Shown here: in pieces, positions 1-12,306 of the stretch
How positions within the stretch are numbered: position 1 is the first letter of the stretch
Layout of the letters: every line of letters begins with the position of its first letter
Assembly: GCA_025458025.1 (NCBI GenBank)
Contig: JALOTF010000001.1
Span: forward strand, 1 to 64,000
Direction of reading: 5' to 3'
From: Beijerinckiaceae bacterium
GTDB lineage: Bacteria; Pseudomonadota; Alphaproteobacteria; Rhizobiales; Beijerinckiaceae
Length of the DNA stretch: 64,000 nucleotides
Notes under the pieces: model-generated
Told to the model about the DNA's origin: nothing
The model's database searches: none
What the model saw: the letters and a program-made list of their open reading frames with translations, nothing else
Translations under genes and position numbers: made by a program

Positions 1-984
1 GGCTACACCACGCCAGATGAGTATCGCGCGCTCTTCGAAACCGTGCGCAACCGCGTGCCGAACTCCGACAAGGCGATCTTCTCAGTGCATTGCCACAACG
101 ATCTCGGCATGGCGGTGGCAAATTCCATCGCCGGCGTGATGGGCGGTGCGCGGCAGATCGAGTGCACCATCAACGGCATTGGCGAGCGCGCGGGCAATGC
201 GGCGCTGGAAGAAATCGTGATGGCGCTGAAAACGCGCGGCGATGCCTTCCCGTTCGAGACCGGCATCGAGGCGACGATGCTGAATCGCGCCTCCAAGATC
301 GTCTCGGCGGCCACGTCCTTCCCGGTGCAGTACAACAAGGCGATCGTGGGCCGGAACGCTTTCGCGCATGAGAGCGGCATCCATCAGGATGGTATGCTGA
401 AGAACACCCAGACCTACGAGATCATGACGCCGGAATCGGTCGGCGTGTCGAAACTCAAGCAGTTGGGCTACGAGGTTTCCGAGAACCAGCTCGAAGATGC
501 CTTCGTGCGCTTCAAGGCCTTGGCCGATCGCAAGAAGCACATCTACGACGAGGATATCGAGGCGCTGATCGACGAGAACCTCGCCACGGCGGAGGATCGC
601 GTGAAGGTCGTGGCCCTAACGGTCATCGCCGGCACGATGGGCCCGCAATCCGCGACTCTCACGCTCGATATCGAGGGGCAGCATCGCACGGTGCAGGCCA
701 CCGGCAACGGCCCGGTGGATGCGACCTTCAACGCCATCCAGCAGCTCATTCCGCATGAGGCGAAGCTGGAACTCTATCAGGTTCATGCCGTGACCGAGGG
801 GACGGACGCGCAGGCGGAGGTTTCCGTGCGGCTCGCGGGCAGCGATGGCCGGCTCTGCACGGGCCGCGCGGCGGATCCGGATACGCTCGTTTCCTCCGCC
901 AAGGCCTATATCGTAGCGCTGAACAAGCTCACCCATGCGCGGGGTGCCGCGCGCGGGGCGGTTCGTGTGCATTCCACGCATTGA
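1..984 (+). CDS. leuA: 2-isopropylmalate synthase, C-terminal part (5' end lies outside the window)
   Basis: Frame open from base 1 (GYTTPDEYRALFETVRNRVPNSDKAIFSVHCHNDLGMAVANS...); HCHNDLG and ESGIHQDG motifs plus the C-terminal LeuA regulatory domain. Confidence 0.95.
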   Translation, partial: GYTTPDEYRALFETVRNRVPNSDKAIFSVHCHNDLGMAVANSIAGVMGGARQIECTINGIGERAGNAALEEIVMALKTRGDAFPFETGIEATMLNRASKIVSAATSFPVQYNKAIVGRNAFAHESGIHQDGMLKNTQTYEIMTPESVGVSKLKQLGYEVSENQLEDAFVRFKALADRKKHIYDEDIEALIDENLATAEDRVKVVALTVIAGTMGPQSATLTLDIEGQHRTVQATGNGPVDATFNAIQQLIPHEAKLELYQVHAVTEGTDAQAEVSVRLAGSDGRLCTGRAADPDTLVSSAKAYIVALNKLTHARGAARGAVRVHSTH

Positions 985-990
985 GGCCTG

Positions 991-1908
991 ATGATGCGGA
1001 TCGGGGTGGATCTCGGCGGCACGAAGATTGAAGTCGTCGCGATCGACGATGCGGGTGCGGAACTCTTCCGCCACCGCATCGATACGCCGCGTGGCACCTA
1101 TCAGGGCATCCTCGATGCTCTGGTCGGCATTGTGGGCGAGGCGGAAAACCGCCTCGCTGGCCTCGGCCATGCCGGTCCGCATACGGTGGGCATCGGCATT
1201 CCCGGCTCGATTTCGCCGCGCACGGGTTTTGCTATGAACGCCAACTCCACCGAGATCAACGGGCAGCCGCTCCAGCAGGATCTGGAAGCCGCGCTTCATC
1301 GCGAAGTGCGGCTTGCAAATGATGCGAATTGCCTCGCTGCCTCCGAGGCGGTGGATGGCGCGGCAGCTGGCGCCAAAGTGGTGTTCGCGGCCATTCTCGG
1401 CACGGGCTGTGGCGCTGGTATCGCCCTCAACGGCGCGGCCTGGGAAGGTCCGCATCGCATCGGCGGCGAATGGGGCCACAACCCCTTGCCTTGGCCGAGC
1501 GTGGAGGAATTGACCACCGGCGATACCTGCTGGTGCGGCAAGCCCGGCTGCCTTGAAACCTGGATTTCCGGCACCGGTTTCGAGAACGATTTCCGCCGCG
1601 TGACCGGGCGCTCCTTGCGCGGTCGCGAGATTATCGCGGCGATGGAAGCGGGCGACGCCGAGGCCGCCGCGAATTTCGATCGCTACATCTCGCGCCTCGC
1701 CCGCGCGCTGGCGCATATGGCGAATATCCTCGATCCCGAGGTCATCGTGCTCGGCGGCGGCATGAGCCGCGTGCGGCACATCTATGATCGCCTGCCGGCG
1801 GAGATCGAGCGCTGGGTTTTCTCCGATCATTTCCGCACGCCCATCCGCCCCGCGCTTCACGGTGACAGCTCCGGGGTGCGCGGCGCGGCCTGGCTTTGGG
1901 GGCGATAA
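991..1908 (+). CDS. ROK family sugar kinase (fructokinase / N-acetylglucosamine kinase-like)
   Basis: N-terminal IGVDLGGTKIE; GTGCGAGI; CxCGxxGCLE zinc motif (CWCGKPGCLETWISG). Confidence 0.9.
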   Translation: MMRIGVDLGGTKIEVVAIDDAGAELFRHRIDTPRGTYQGILDALVGIVGEAENRLAGLGHAGPHTVGIGIPGSISPRTGFAMNANSTEINGQPLQQDLEAALHREVRLANDANCLAASEAVDGAAAGAKVVFAAILGTGCGAGIALNGAAWEGPHRIGGEWGHNPLPWPSVEELTTGDTCWCGKPGCLETWISGTGFENDFRRVTGRSLRGREIIAAMEAGDAEAAANFDRYISRLARALAHMANILDPEVIVLGGGMSRVRHIYDRLPAEIERWVFSDHFRTPIRPALHGDSSGVRGAAWLWGR

Positions 1909-1993
1909 AAAACAGCCTGAAAATTCGGGCTGGACAATCGGATTCAAATGCCCTAGCAACCCGGCTCTGGTCGGCGCTCGGCGCATTCCAGAA

Positions 1994-2069
<76 letters not shown>

Positions 2070-2144
2070 AATTCTTCCATTTCCGCTGAATGGACTGACC
2101 GCCCGGGCCTAGTTTGCCCAAGCGTTGTTCTGACTTCTCTGATT

Positions 2145-2886
2145 TCAGGCCTTCTTCATCAGCCAATCATGGGCGGGGTCATTGTGGAAGCGCCACAGGC
2201 GCTTCGGACCGGCCATCACATTGAGATAATAGAGATCATAGCCATGCGCCGCGCCTACGGGGTGGTATCCCTCGGGCACGAGAACCACGTCGCCATCCTC
2301 AACCGTGATGGTCTCGTCGAGCGAGCGATCATCCGTGTAGACCCGCTGCATAGCGTAACCCGTGCCGGGGCGCAGGCGATGGTAATAGGTCTCCTCCAGC
2401 AGGCTTTCTGCCGGGAGATTGTCGCGGTCGTGCTTGTGCGGTGGGTAGCTCGACCAGTGCCCGCCAGGCGTGATGACCTCGACCACCAGCAGGCTTTCCG
2501 CATGGGGGGAGGAATCCGGCAGGATGTTGCGCACATAGCGCGTATTCGTGCCGGTTCCCCGCGTTTCCTGCCCCACTTCGGAGGGCGGAATGATGCGCGC
2601 GGGGAGTTTTCCTTCCGCCGGCGCGGTGCAGATCGCGATTTCGCAGGGCGTTTCAGCCGTGGCACCCCAGAAGGCGCGGGCCGGCACATACAGCGAGGCG
2701 GGCGAACCATCGAAGGGGTTCTCGCGTGACGATGCAGGCCTCGCGATTGCCGGTGGCCGCGCCGATCGCTTCGCCCGGCGCGAGCCGGTGGAGAGTGAAA
2801 CCCACATAGGTCCAGCCCGCATTCTCGGGCGTGATATCGTGGATGGGGTTGGTGGCGGAGGGCCGCCGGAGCAGATGCGATGTCAT
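2145..2886 (-). pseudogene. iolB: 5-deoxy-glucuronate isomerase, disrupted by an internal deletion and frameshift
   Basis: N-terminal IolB homology (MTSHLLRRPSATNPIHDITPENAGWTYVGF...NREACIVT) is in one frame and the rest (RENPFDGSPASLYVPARAF...YYLNVMAGPKRLWRFHN) in another. The family segment expected between them is missing. Confidence 0.8.
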
Positions 2887-3782
2887 GCGAGGCCGGCCTC
2901 CTTCAGCGCCCGCTGGAGATGCGCGACGCCCTTCTTCGCGTAGGTCAGTGGATGTGCCTTCTTCGGGTCCTGCTCGGCCTCGACGATTACCCAGCCGGAA
3001 TAGCCCTTCAATTCCTTGAAGACGCTCACATAATCCACCGCGCCATCGCCCGGAACGGTGTAGGTGCCGAGTTCGGAGCCCATGCCGAGGATGGAATCGA
3101 GGAAGGACCAGTCACCCGCCTTCGATTTCGCGATGATCGCGGGGCGCACATCCTTGCAATGCACATGGGTAATGCGTGGGCGATAGGTGCGCGCAAGCTC
3201 CGCGGGATCTAACCCGCCCCAGGTGGCGTGGCCCGTATCAAGCAGCAGGTTCACGGAAGGCCCACAGGCCTCCATGAAGCGCGCGATATCCTCGCGGCTC
3301 TCGATGATCGTGCCCATATGGTGGTGGTAGCATAGCACGAGGCCCTCATCGGCCAGCATGCTCGCGAGATCGGTCATCCGGGCGGCATAGGGCTTCCATT
3401 CGCCGGCCGCGAGATGCGGGCGCTGCGAGAGCGGCATCGCGCGATTGCCGTGGATGGCGTTGGACGTCTCGGCCACGATGAACACGCTGGTGCCCATGGC
3501 CTTCAGCAGCTCGCGATGCGCTTTGGCGAGGGCGAATTCCTCCTTCGCGTCGCGCTTCAGCAGTTCCACAGAGTGCCAGCCGCCCACGCAGGCCATGTTG
3601 AAGGGCGCCAAGGCGGCCTTCAGAGCGTTGGCTTCACGCGGGAACTTGTTGCCGAGTTCCATACCGACGAAACCGGCTTCCTTCGCTTCCGCAAGGCAGG
3701 TTTCGAGCGGGGTTTCGCCACCGATCTCGAGAAGGTCGTCGTTCGACCAGCCGATGGGGTTGGCGCCGATGCGGATGGTCAT
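2883..3782 (-). CDS. iolE: myo-inosose-2 dehydratase
   Basis: MTIRIGANPIGWSNDDLLEIGGETPLE; YHHHMGT; LLLDTGHATWGG; HCKDVR. Confidence 0.95.
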   Translation of the reverse strand: MTIRIGANPIGWSNDDLLEIGGETPLETCLAEAKEAGFVGMELGNKFPREANALKAALAPFNMACVGGWHSVELLKRDAKEEFALAKAHRELLKAMGTSVFIVAETSNAIHGNRAMPLSQRPHLAAGEWKPYAARMTDLASMLADEGLVLCYHHHMGTIIESREDIARFMEACGPSVNLLLDTGHATWGGLDPAELARTYRPRITHVHCKDVRPAIIAKSKAGDWSFLDSILGMGSELGTYTVPGDGAVDYVSVFKELKGYSGWVIVEAEQDPKKAHPLTYAKKGVAHLQRALKEAGLA

Positions 3783-3785
3783 GTC

Positions 3786-5633
<1,848 letters not shown>

Positions 5634-5836
5634 GATGGGAATTCCCCCTTCGGAATCGGCGCTTCCGCCGTTTGTTTGCCGGCATCGTAAGGCCGGATGA
5701 TGGCCCATTTCAACCGCGAGGTCGGGTCGAATTTTCCGACAATTTGAACGAAACTCGACAATCCGCTTAACAGAATTTCGAAACTTGAAGCGTAAGCAAA
5801 GGGCACATCAAGAGTTTTGCGTTCGGACAGCCCATC

Positions 5837-7312
5837 ATGGCGATCGAGATCGCGGCGGAACCCCGCCGTCAGACCGGATTAGGCTTCTATCTGCGATCGG
5901 CGCTGACCCGCCTGTCGAAGACCAAGCTGATCAGCCTCGTGCTGATGGTGGATCTCGCCTCCCTCTGGGGGCTGGGTCTGCTGGCGCTGATGGCCCGGTC
6001 TCCCGCGACCATGTATGACAGCCTGGTGCCGCCGATCACCATTGCTTTGGTGCCGTTGCTGGCGGTCTACATCATGCAGCGGATCTGGGCCTACACAATC
6101 CCGTCGCTTGGCGCGCTGGTGCGACAGGTGCGGGCGTTGCTGATTGCCATCGGCGGCTCCTTCGTGCTGGTGATGGGTCTGTATTTCGTTATCAATATCA
6201 ACATGATGGCTGAACGACCTTGGCTCATCCTCTGGGCGAGCCTCGTGGTGCTTGTGCTTGTGCCGTTCCGTCTTCTGGTCAGCCGCGTGGTAGCGACGGC
6301 CGAAAAGCGGGGCGAACTCGCGCGGCGCGCGGTGATCGTCGGTGGCGGCAAGGCTTCGGAAGATCTCATCGGCCGGCTGGAAAAGACCGGCGAGCGGGCC
6401 ATTCGCATTCTCGGCCTCTTCGATGATCGGGGCGGCGAGCGTTCGCCGGATGAAGTGGGCCGCTATCGCAAGATCGGCACCTTCGAGGAACTCGAGACCT
6501 ATTGCCGTGAGAATGCGGTGGATCTGCTCATCATCGCGCTGCCGCCCTCGGCGGAGGAGCGCATCCTGCACCTGCTGAAGAAGCTGTGGCAGCTGCCGGT
6601 GGATGTGCGCATCGCGGCCCATAGCTCGAAGCTCAAGCTTTCGAAGCGCGCCTATACCTATATCGGCGATGTGCCTTTCCTTGCGGTGTTCGATCGCCCG
6701 CTTTCGGATTGGAACGCTGCTGTGAAAGCGATTTTCGATCGCGTCGTCGCGGCTCTGGCGTTGGTCTGCCTCTCGCCGCTAATGCTACTCGTGGCTTTGG
6801 CGATCAAGCTCGATTCCAAGGGGCCGATTTTCTTCCGGCAGCAGCGCTTCGGCTTCAACAACAACCTGATCGGGGTCTACAAGTTCCGCTCGATGTATGC
6901 CGATCAGGCAGACATGCACGCCCGCAAGCAGGTGACGAAGGATGATCCGCGCGTCACGCGTGTCGGTCGCTTCATCCGCAAGACCTCGCTTGATGAATTG
7001 CCGCAGCTCATCAATGTTTTGCGGGGCGAGCTGAGCCTTGTTGGCCCCCGCCCGCATGCCACCCAGACCATGGCCGCGAACCAGCTGTATCAGGATGTCG
7101 TGGGTGGTTATTTCGCCCGCCATCGCATGAAGCCGGGCATCACCGGCTGGGCGCAGGTGAATGGCTGGCGCGGCGAGACCGACACGATTGAGAAGATCGA
7201 GCGGCGCGTGGAGCATGACCTCTACTATATCGAGAACTGGTCGCTCGCGCTCGATCTCTACATCCTCACGATGACGCCCTTCGCGCTGCTGAACCTGAAG
7301 AACGCCTATTGA
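5837..7312 (+). CDS. Undecaprenyl-phosphate sugar phosphotransferase (WcaJ/ExoY-type, full length with N-terminal TM domain)
   Basis: C-terminal [31 protein letters not shown]...KFRSMY...[26 protein letters not shown]...[19 protein letters not shown]. Confidence 0.93.
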   Translation: MAIEIAAEPRRQTGLGFYLRSALTRLSKTKLISLVLMVDLASLWGLGLLALMARSPATMYDSLVPPITIALVPLLAVYIMQRIWAYTIPSLGALVRQVRALLIAIGGSFVLVMGLYFVININMMAERPWLILWASLVVLVLVPFRLLVSRVVATAEKRGELARRAVIVGGGKASEDLIGRLEKTGERAIRILGLFDDRGGERSPDEVGRYRKIGTFEELETYCRENAVDLLIIALPPSAEERILHLLKKLWQLPVDVRIAAHSSKLKLSKRAYTYIGDVPFLAVFDRPLSDWNAAVKAIFDRVVAALALVCLSPLMLLVALAIKLDSKGPIFFRQQRFGFNNNLIGVYKFRSMYADQADMHARKQVTKDDPRVTRVGRFIRKTSLDELPQLINVLRGELSLVGPRPHATQTMAANQLYQDVVGGYFARHRMKPGITGWAQVNGWRGETDTIEKIERRVEHDLYYIENWSLALDLYILTMTPFALLNLKNAY

Positions 7313-7379
7313 GGCGGGGCGGGGCTTGCCAGCCCTCGCCACCTGCGGCAACTCTGGGAGGCAGTTGCCGGAGGCCCTG

Positions 7380-7700
7380 ATGCAGATCGTTGATCTTGAC
7401 CTTGAAACCGTCCGTGAGGGCCTGGCGGATGGCTCCATCCTGCTGATCGATGTGCGCGAGCCGCATGAATTCGCGATGGGGCATATCCCCGATTCGGTTT
7501 CCATGCCGCTCTCGACCTTCGATCCGGCTGAAATTCCTGAAGCCGGGGGGCGGCGAATCGTCATGTCCTGCGCAGCAGGCGTGCGCTCGCGCCATGCGCT
7601 GATGATGGCGCAGGCAGCGGGGCTGCCGCTGACGGAACATTATGCCGGTGGCTTCAAGGATTGGGTGATGGCCGGCGAGGAAATTGCGCGCGGCGATTGA
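7380..7700 (+). CDS. Rhodanese-like domain protein
   Basis: LLIDVREPHEFAMGHIPDSVSMPL; active-site loop CAAGVRS. Confidence 0.9.
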   Translation: MQIVDLDLETVREGLADGSILLIDVREPHEFAMGHIPDSVSMPLSTFDPAEIPEAGGRRIVMSCAAGVRSRHALMMAQAAGLPLTEHYAGGFKDWVMAGEEIARGD

Positions 7701-7775
7701 TCCGGGCTTGAAGCGCGGCGTTCCCTGCCTATGCTGGGGGCTGTCGGGTATTCACCCTCCTCAGGATCTTCCGCC

Positions 7776-10061
7776 ATGAAATTCGGCATCGGACAGGCGC
7801 TCACTCGCGTCGAGGACCAGCGATTCATCACGGGTGCGGGGCATTATGCCACCGATGCCCGCGCGAAAGGCGAGGCACGCGCCTTCGTGCTGCGTGCGCC
7901 CTTCGCGCATGCCACCTTCCGCATCAAGAATCTGGATGAGGCGCGCGCCATGCCCGGCGTGGCTCTCATCCTCACGGGGGTGGATCTCGGCCATCTCGGC
8001 CCGCTGCCTTGTCAGGCCCCGCAGAAGAACCGCGATGGTCAGCGCATGGCCCTGCCGGATTATCCCGTGCTGCCGCGCGATACTGTGCGTCATGTGGGCG
8101 AGGCGGTGGCTTTCATCGTGGCCGAGACGCTCGACCTCGCGCGCGATGCCGCCGAAGCGCTCGACATCGAATGGAAGAGCCTGCCGGTCGCGGCGGATCT
8201 CGCCACCGCCCGAAAGCCCGGTGCGACGCTGGTGCACCCGGAGGCGCCTGGGAATGTGGCCTTCGAGACCGTGCTCGGCGATATAGAAAAGACCGACGCG
8301 GTTTTCGCCAAAGCGCATCGTGTGGTCGGGCTTGATCTCGTGAACAACCGCATCGTCGCGAATTATATGGAGCCGCGCTCCATTCTCGCGGAGGTGAAGG
8401 GCGAGAACTTCACCATCACGCTGGGCTCGCAGGGCAGCCACGGCTTGCGCGATACGCTGGCGAAGGCCATTTTCCGCATCGATCCGGCCAATGTGCGCGT
8501 GATTACGCCGGATGTCGGTGGTGGTTTCGGCACCAAGACCTTCATGTATCGCGAATATCCGCTGGCCGCCGAGGCCGCGCGGCAACTGGGACGCCCGGTG
8601 CGCTGGGTGTCGGATCGCTCCGAGCATTTCTTCGCCTGCGCGCAGGGCCGCGACAACCTTACCCATGCTGAGATGGCTTTGGACGAGAAGGGGCGCTTCC
8701 TCGCGATGCGCGTGCGGCTTGATGCGAATATGGGTGCCTATCTCTCGCAATATGGGCCGTTCATCCCGTGGGTGGGCTCGACCATGCTCACGGGATGCTA
8801 TGACATTCCCGTGGGCTACACGCTCATCCGTGGTATCTATTCGCATTCTGTGCCGATCGACGCCTATCGCGGCGCGGGGCGTCCCGAGGCGGCCTATACC
8901 GTTGAGCGGCTTGTCGATTTCATCGCCGACGAGATCGGCATGGATCGCATCGCGCTGCGCAAGCTGAATCTCGTGAAGCCGCGCCAGATGCCCTATCGCA
9001 CCCCGACCGGCCGCGTTTATGACACCGGCGAGTTCGCCGAGCACATGAAGGCGGCGATGGAAAAGGCGGATTGGAAGGGCTTCCCCGCCCGCCTGCGCGC
9101 CGCAAAGAAGAAGGGCCTCATCCGGGGCATCGGCCTCGGCGTCTATATCGAGGCCTGTGGTGGCGGCGGGGCCGAGCCCGGCCATGTGACGCTGGAGAAG
9201 GATGGCACGGTGACCGTGCGCATTGGCACGCAATCGAACGGGCAGGGGCATGAAACCGCCTATGCCCAGCTTGTTGCGGAGCATCTCGACCTGCCCCTTA
9301 GCCAGATTCGCGTGAAACAGGGCGACACGAAGGAAATCCCCTCCGGTTCCGGCACGGGCGGTTCGCGCTCCATCCCCGTGGGTGGCGCGGGCGTGGCGCT
9401 CGCGGCGGAGGGGTTGGCGAAAACGCTGAAGAAGCTCGCGAGCCAGGCGCTAGAAGCCGGCGAGGGCGATCTCGAAATCGCCGATGGTGCGGTGCGCATC
9501 GCGGGCACGGATCGCCGCATCAGCTTCACGGACATCGCGGCCCTTCCCGCTGCGAAGAAGGCGATGCTGACCGAGACCGCATCCTTCAAGCCGCCGGAGG
9601 CGACCTACCCCAACGGGACGCATGTCGCCGAGGTGGAAATCGACCCGGATACGGGCGAAATCCGCATCGTGAACTACGTCATCGTCGATGATTTCGGCGT
9701 GACCGTGAACCCGGTGCTGCTGGCCGGGCAGATTCATGGCGGCATCGCGCAGGGCATTGGGCAGGCGCTCGTCGAGAATTTCGTGATGGACGAGCAGGGC
9801 CAGATCCTCACGGCGAGCTTCCTCGATTATGCGATGCCGCGCGCGCATGACATGCCGGAATTCACCTTCGAGACGCGCAATGTGCGCTCGACCACGAACA
9901 TTCTCGGCGTGAAGGGCGCGGGCGAGGCGGGCACGATCGGTGCCGCCCCGGCCGTGATGAACGCCGTGGTCGATGCCCTGCGGCGCGAGAAGGGCATTCG
10001 CCACATCGACATGCCGGCCACCCCGCGCCGGCTGTGGGAGGCCCTCCGGCAGGGCCAATAA
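7776..10061 (+). CDS. Xanthine dehydrogenase family molybdopterin-binding (large) subunit, CoxL form II-like
   Basis: AYRGAGRPEAAY motif; GVKGAGEAGTIGAAPAVMNAVVDAL; GQGHETAYAQLVAEHLD. Confidence 0.92.
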   Translation: MKFGIGQALTRVEDQRFITGAGHYATDARAKGEARAFVLRAPFAHATFRIKNLDEARAMPGVALILTGVDLGHLGPLPCQAPQKNRDGQRMALPDYPVLPRDTVRHVGEAVAFIVAETLDLARDAAEALDIEWKSLPVAADLATARKPGATLVHPEAPGNVAFETVLGDIEKTDAVFAKAHRVVGLDLVNNRIVANYMEPRSILAEVKGENFTITLGSQGSHGLRDTLAKAIFRIDPANVRVITPDVGGGFGTKTFMYREYPLAAEAARQLGRPVRWVSDRSEHFFACAQGRDNLTHAEMALDEKGRFLAMRVRLDANMGAYLSQYGPFIPWVGSTMLTGCYDIPVGYTLIRGIYSHSVPIDAYRGAGRPEAAYTVERLVDFIADEIGMDRIALRKLNLVKPRQMPYRTPTGRVYDTGEFAEHMKAAMEKADWKGFPARLRAAKKKGLIRGIGLGVYIEACGGGGAEPGHVTLEKDGTVTVRIGTQSNGQGHETAYAQLVAEHLDLPLSQIRVKQGDTKEIPSGSGTGGSRSIPVGGAGVALAAEGLAKTLKKLASQALEAGEGDLEIADGAVRIAGTDRRISFTDIAALPAAKKAMLTETASFKPPEATYPNGTHVAEVEIDPDTGEIRIVNYVIVDDFGVTVNPVLLAGQIHGGIAQGIGQALVENFVMDEQGQILTASFLDYAMPRAHDMPEFTFETRNVRSTTNILGVKGAGEAGTIGAAPAVMNAVVDALRREKGIRHIDMPATPRRLWEALRQGQ

Positions 10062-10264
10062 CCCGCAGATCACAACGATGTGAGAACCGCCTCGATTTGC
10101 GCGCCTGCAATCAAAATCCGCTCGACAGTAGGCGCGCATGCAGGAACAGTGAGGCACTGCGTCGCAGGGTTGAAGAATCCCGGCGCATGCGCCTGCGTTG
10201 CAGGTGATTGTTCCCAAACTAGGTTCGCCGGCCCGCGGCGCCCAACACATATGAGGAAACCTCC

Positions 10265-10693
10265 ATGCGTCGTCTCGTCGTTGCCGGAGCTTTGGTCGCC
10301 ATCGGCCTCACCGCAGCTTTTGCCCAGTCCAACCCGATCACCGAGCGCAAGGATGTTTTCAAGACCTTCGGTGGCGCGCTGCGCCCCGTCGGCCCGATGA
10401 TGCGCGGCGAAGCGCCGTTTGAACTCGCCAAGGTTCAGGAAGCGCTGAAGACGATCGCCGATGGCGCCCCCAAGGTGGCGAAGCTGTTCCCGGCCGGTTC
10501 GGGCACGGGCGACACCAAGGCGCTTCCGGCGATCTGGACCGACAATGCCAAGTTCCTCGGCATGTTCACCAAGCTCGAATCCGATGCGAAGGCCGCTGCC
10601 GCCGCCATCAAGGATGAAGCCAGCTTCAAGGCCGAAATGCCGAAGGTGCTGAGCAATTGCGGCACCTGCCACGAAGCGTTCCGCGCGAAGTAA
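10265..10693 (+). CDS. Cytochrome c-prime / c556 family protein
   Basis: Signal peptide, helical bundle, C-terminal CGTCHEAFR heme motif. Confidence 0.9.
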   Translation: MRRLVVAGALVAIGLTAAFAQSNPITERKDVFKTFGGALRPVGPMMRGEAPFELAKVQEALKTIADGAPKVAKLFPAGSGTGDTKALPAIWTDNAKFLGMFTKLESDAKAAAAAIKDEASFKAEMPKVLSNCGTCHEAFRAK

Positions 10694-10726
10694 GTCTCGA
10701 GGCCGGATCGCGACGGAGAGACAGGC

Positions 10727-11662
10727 ATGCGCAGATTTCTCCTGGCGTTGACCGGGCTCGCCTTGATCGGCGCAGCCGGGTTTCTGATCGCCACCGATCC
10801 GGCCTTTTTCCGCCTCTTGCGGGGCTCAAGCCCCGTTGCGCCGGCTGGCGCGGTTGATCTCGCCAATGGGCGAACGATGTTTTTCGCAGGGGGCTGCGCT
10901 TCCTGCCACGCCACGCCGGGCCAGAATGATCGCCTGAAGCTCGGCGGTGGCCTGCCGATGCACACGCCCTTCGGCACCTTCTATGTGCCGAACCTCTCGC
11001 CGCATCCGCGCGACGGCATCGGTAGCTGGACTCCCGATCAGTTCATCATCGCGATGCGCGAGGGCGTTTCGCCCGATGGCAGCCATTACTACCCGGCCTT
11101 CCCCTATACCTCCTTCCAGCGGATGGGCGGCAAGGATCTCGCGGATCTCTTCGGGTACATCAAGTCGCTGGCTCCTGTAGAAGGCCGCACGCCGGCGCAT
11201 GAGATCGGCTTTCCGTTCAACATCCGCCGCAGCCTTGGTGGCTGGAAATTGCTGCATCTCGATGGGCAATTGCAGCAGGCTGTTGCGGGCAGGAGTCCGG
11301 AATGGAATCGCGGAGCCTATCTCGTGGAAGGGCCCGGCCATTGCGCCGAGTGCCATTCACCGCGCAATCCGCTAGGCGGAATCGTCACCGCGAAGCGCTT
11401 CGGCGGCGGGCCTGATCCCGAGGGCAAGGGCACGGTGCCGAACATCTCGCCGCACAAGGATGGCATCGGCACCTGGACCAAGCAGGAGCACGCGCTCTTC
11501 CTGAAGACGGGCGAGACGCCGGGTTTCCTCACCGTGGGTGGTTCAATGGGCTCGGTGATCAAGAACATGGCCGAACTCAGCGACGCCGATCGCCTCGCCA
11601 TGGGCGAGTATCTCGCGACCCTTCCGCCGGTTGCGGGCAAGCCGGTCGCCGCGAAGAAGTGA
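10727..11662 (+). CDS. Diheme cytochrome c
   Basis: Two CxxCH motifs (CASCH, CAECH) with N-terminal TM/signal segment. Confidence 0.9.
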   Translation: MRRFLLALTGLALIGAAGFLIATDPAFFRLLRGSSPVAPAGAVDLANGRTMFFAGGCASCHATPGQNDRLKLGGGLPMHTPFGTFYVPNLSPHPRDGIGSWTPDQFIIAMREGVSPDGSHYYPAFPYTSFQRMGGKDLADLFGYIKSLAPVEGRTPAHEIGFPFNIRRSLGGWKLLHLDGQLQQAVAGRSPEWNRGAYLVEGPGHCAECHSPRNPLGGIVTAKRFGGGPDPEGKGTVPNISPHKDGIGTWTKQEHALFLKTGETPGFLTVGGSMGSVIKNMAELSDADRLAMGEYLATLPPVAGKPVAAKK

Positions 11663-11694
11663 GGGATTAGGCCTCGCGGCCTATTCCATCACCC

Positions 11695-12306
11695 TTATTC
11701 CATCACTGCGGCCTTGAGGATCACCACCATCGTGGCGTGGCCTGCCTCACCTTCGAGGCAGCGGATGATGTGCTGGCGGTCGCAGCGATAGCGCAGGGTT
11801 TCGCCCGCGCGGACGATTTCCTTCTGCCCGCCGACCTCGACCTCGAAGGCGCCCTGGAACACCGAGAGGCACTCGACCGAGCCGCGCTGATGCGCATCGG
11901 AATCGAGCACGCCGCCAGGTTCGGCGTGCACATCATACCATTGCAGCCACTCCACCGTTTTCAGCCAGCCGATGATCGCGAGGCGGATCTTTCCGTCCTC
12001 GGAGAGCAGGATGGGCGTGTCACCCTTCGAGATCTTCTCGATGACCGGCGCATCGTCGCTGTCGACGAGGAAGCGTTCGATGGAGATATCCAGCGCCTGG
12101 CTCAACCGCCAGATGGTGGCGAGCGTTGGGTTGGTCTCGTTGCGCTCGATCTGGCTGATGATGGATTTCGCCACACCCGATTGCTCGGCGAGTTCGGAGA
12201 GCGAAAGATTATAGTTCTTCCGCAGGCGCTGGATGGTCTTGCCAAGCTGGCCGGACAAGGCCGCTGCGCCGTTTTCGAAATCCTTGGGCTTATCCTTTTC
12301 GGCCAT
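11695..12306 (-). CDS. XRE-family transcriptional regulator with C-terminal cupin domain
   Basis: MAEKDKPKDFENG...LGKTIQRLRKNYNLSLSELAEQSGVAKSIISQIERNETNPTLATIWRLSQALDIS followed by cupin residues. Confidence 0.9.
   Translation of the reverse strand: MAEKDKPKDFENGAAALSGQLGKTIQRLRKNYNLSLSELAEQSGVAKSIISQIERNETNPTLATIWRLSQALDISIERFLVDSDDAPVIEKISKGDTPILLSEDGKIRLAIIGWLKTVEWLQWYDVHAEPGGVLDSDAHQRGSVECLSVFQGAFEVEVGGQKEIVRAGETLRYRCDRQHIIRCLEGEAGHATMVVILKAAVME

Noticed and set aside
616-1986. 456-aa minus-strand ORF over leuA and the ROK kinase
   Set aside because: Antisense shadow of two well-supported genes; His/Arg/Gly-rich translation without family motifs.
2145-2822. 225-aa ORF as a stand-alone intact iolB
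   Set aside because: Its first ~33 residues are out-of-frame translation of the true iolB N-terminal region; the family N-terminus is in another frame, so it is treated as a disrupted gene.
7761-9284. 507-aa minus-strand ORF opposite the CoxL gene
   Set aside because: Antisense shadow of a convincing molybdoenzyme gene.
10062-10264. Possible structured RNA (GGCGCATGCGCC palindrome and repeated GCGCCTGC) upstream of cytochrome c-prime
   Set aside because: Short palindromes only; no recognisable riboswitch or ncRNA architecture could be supported by eye.
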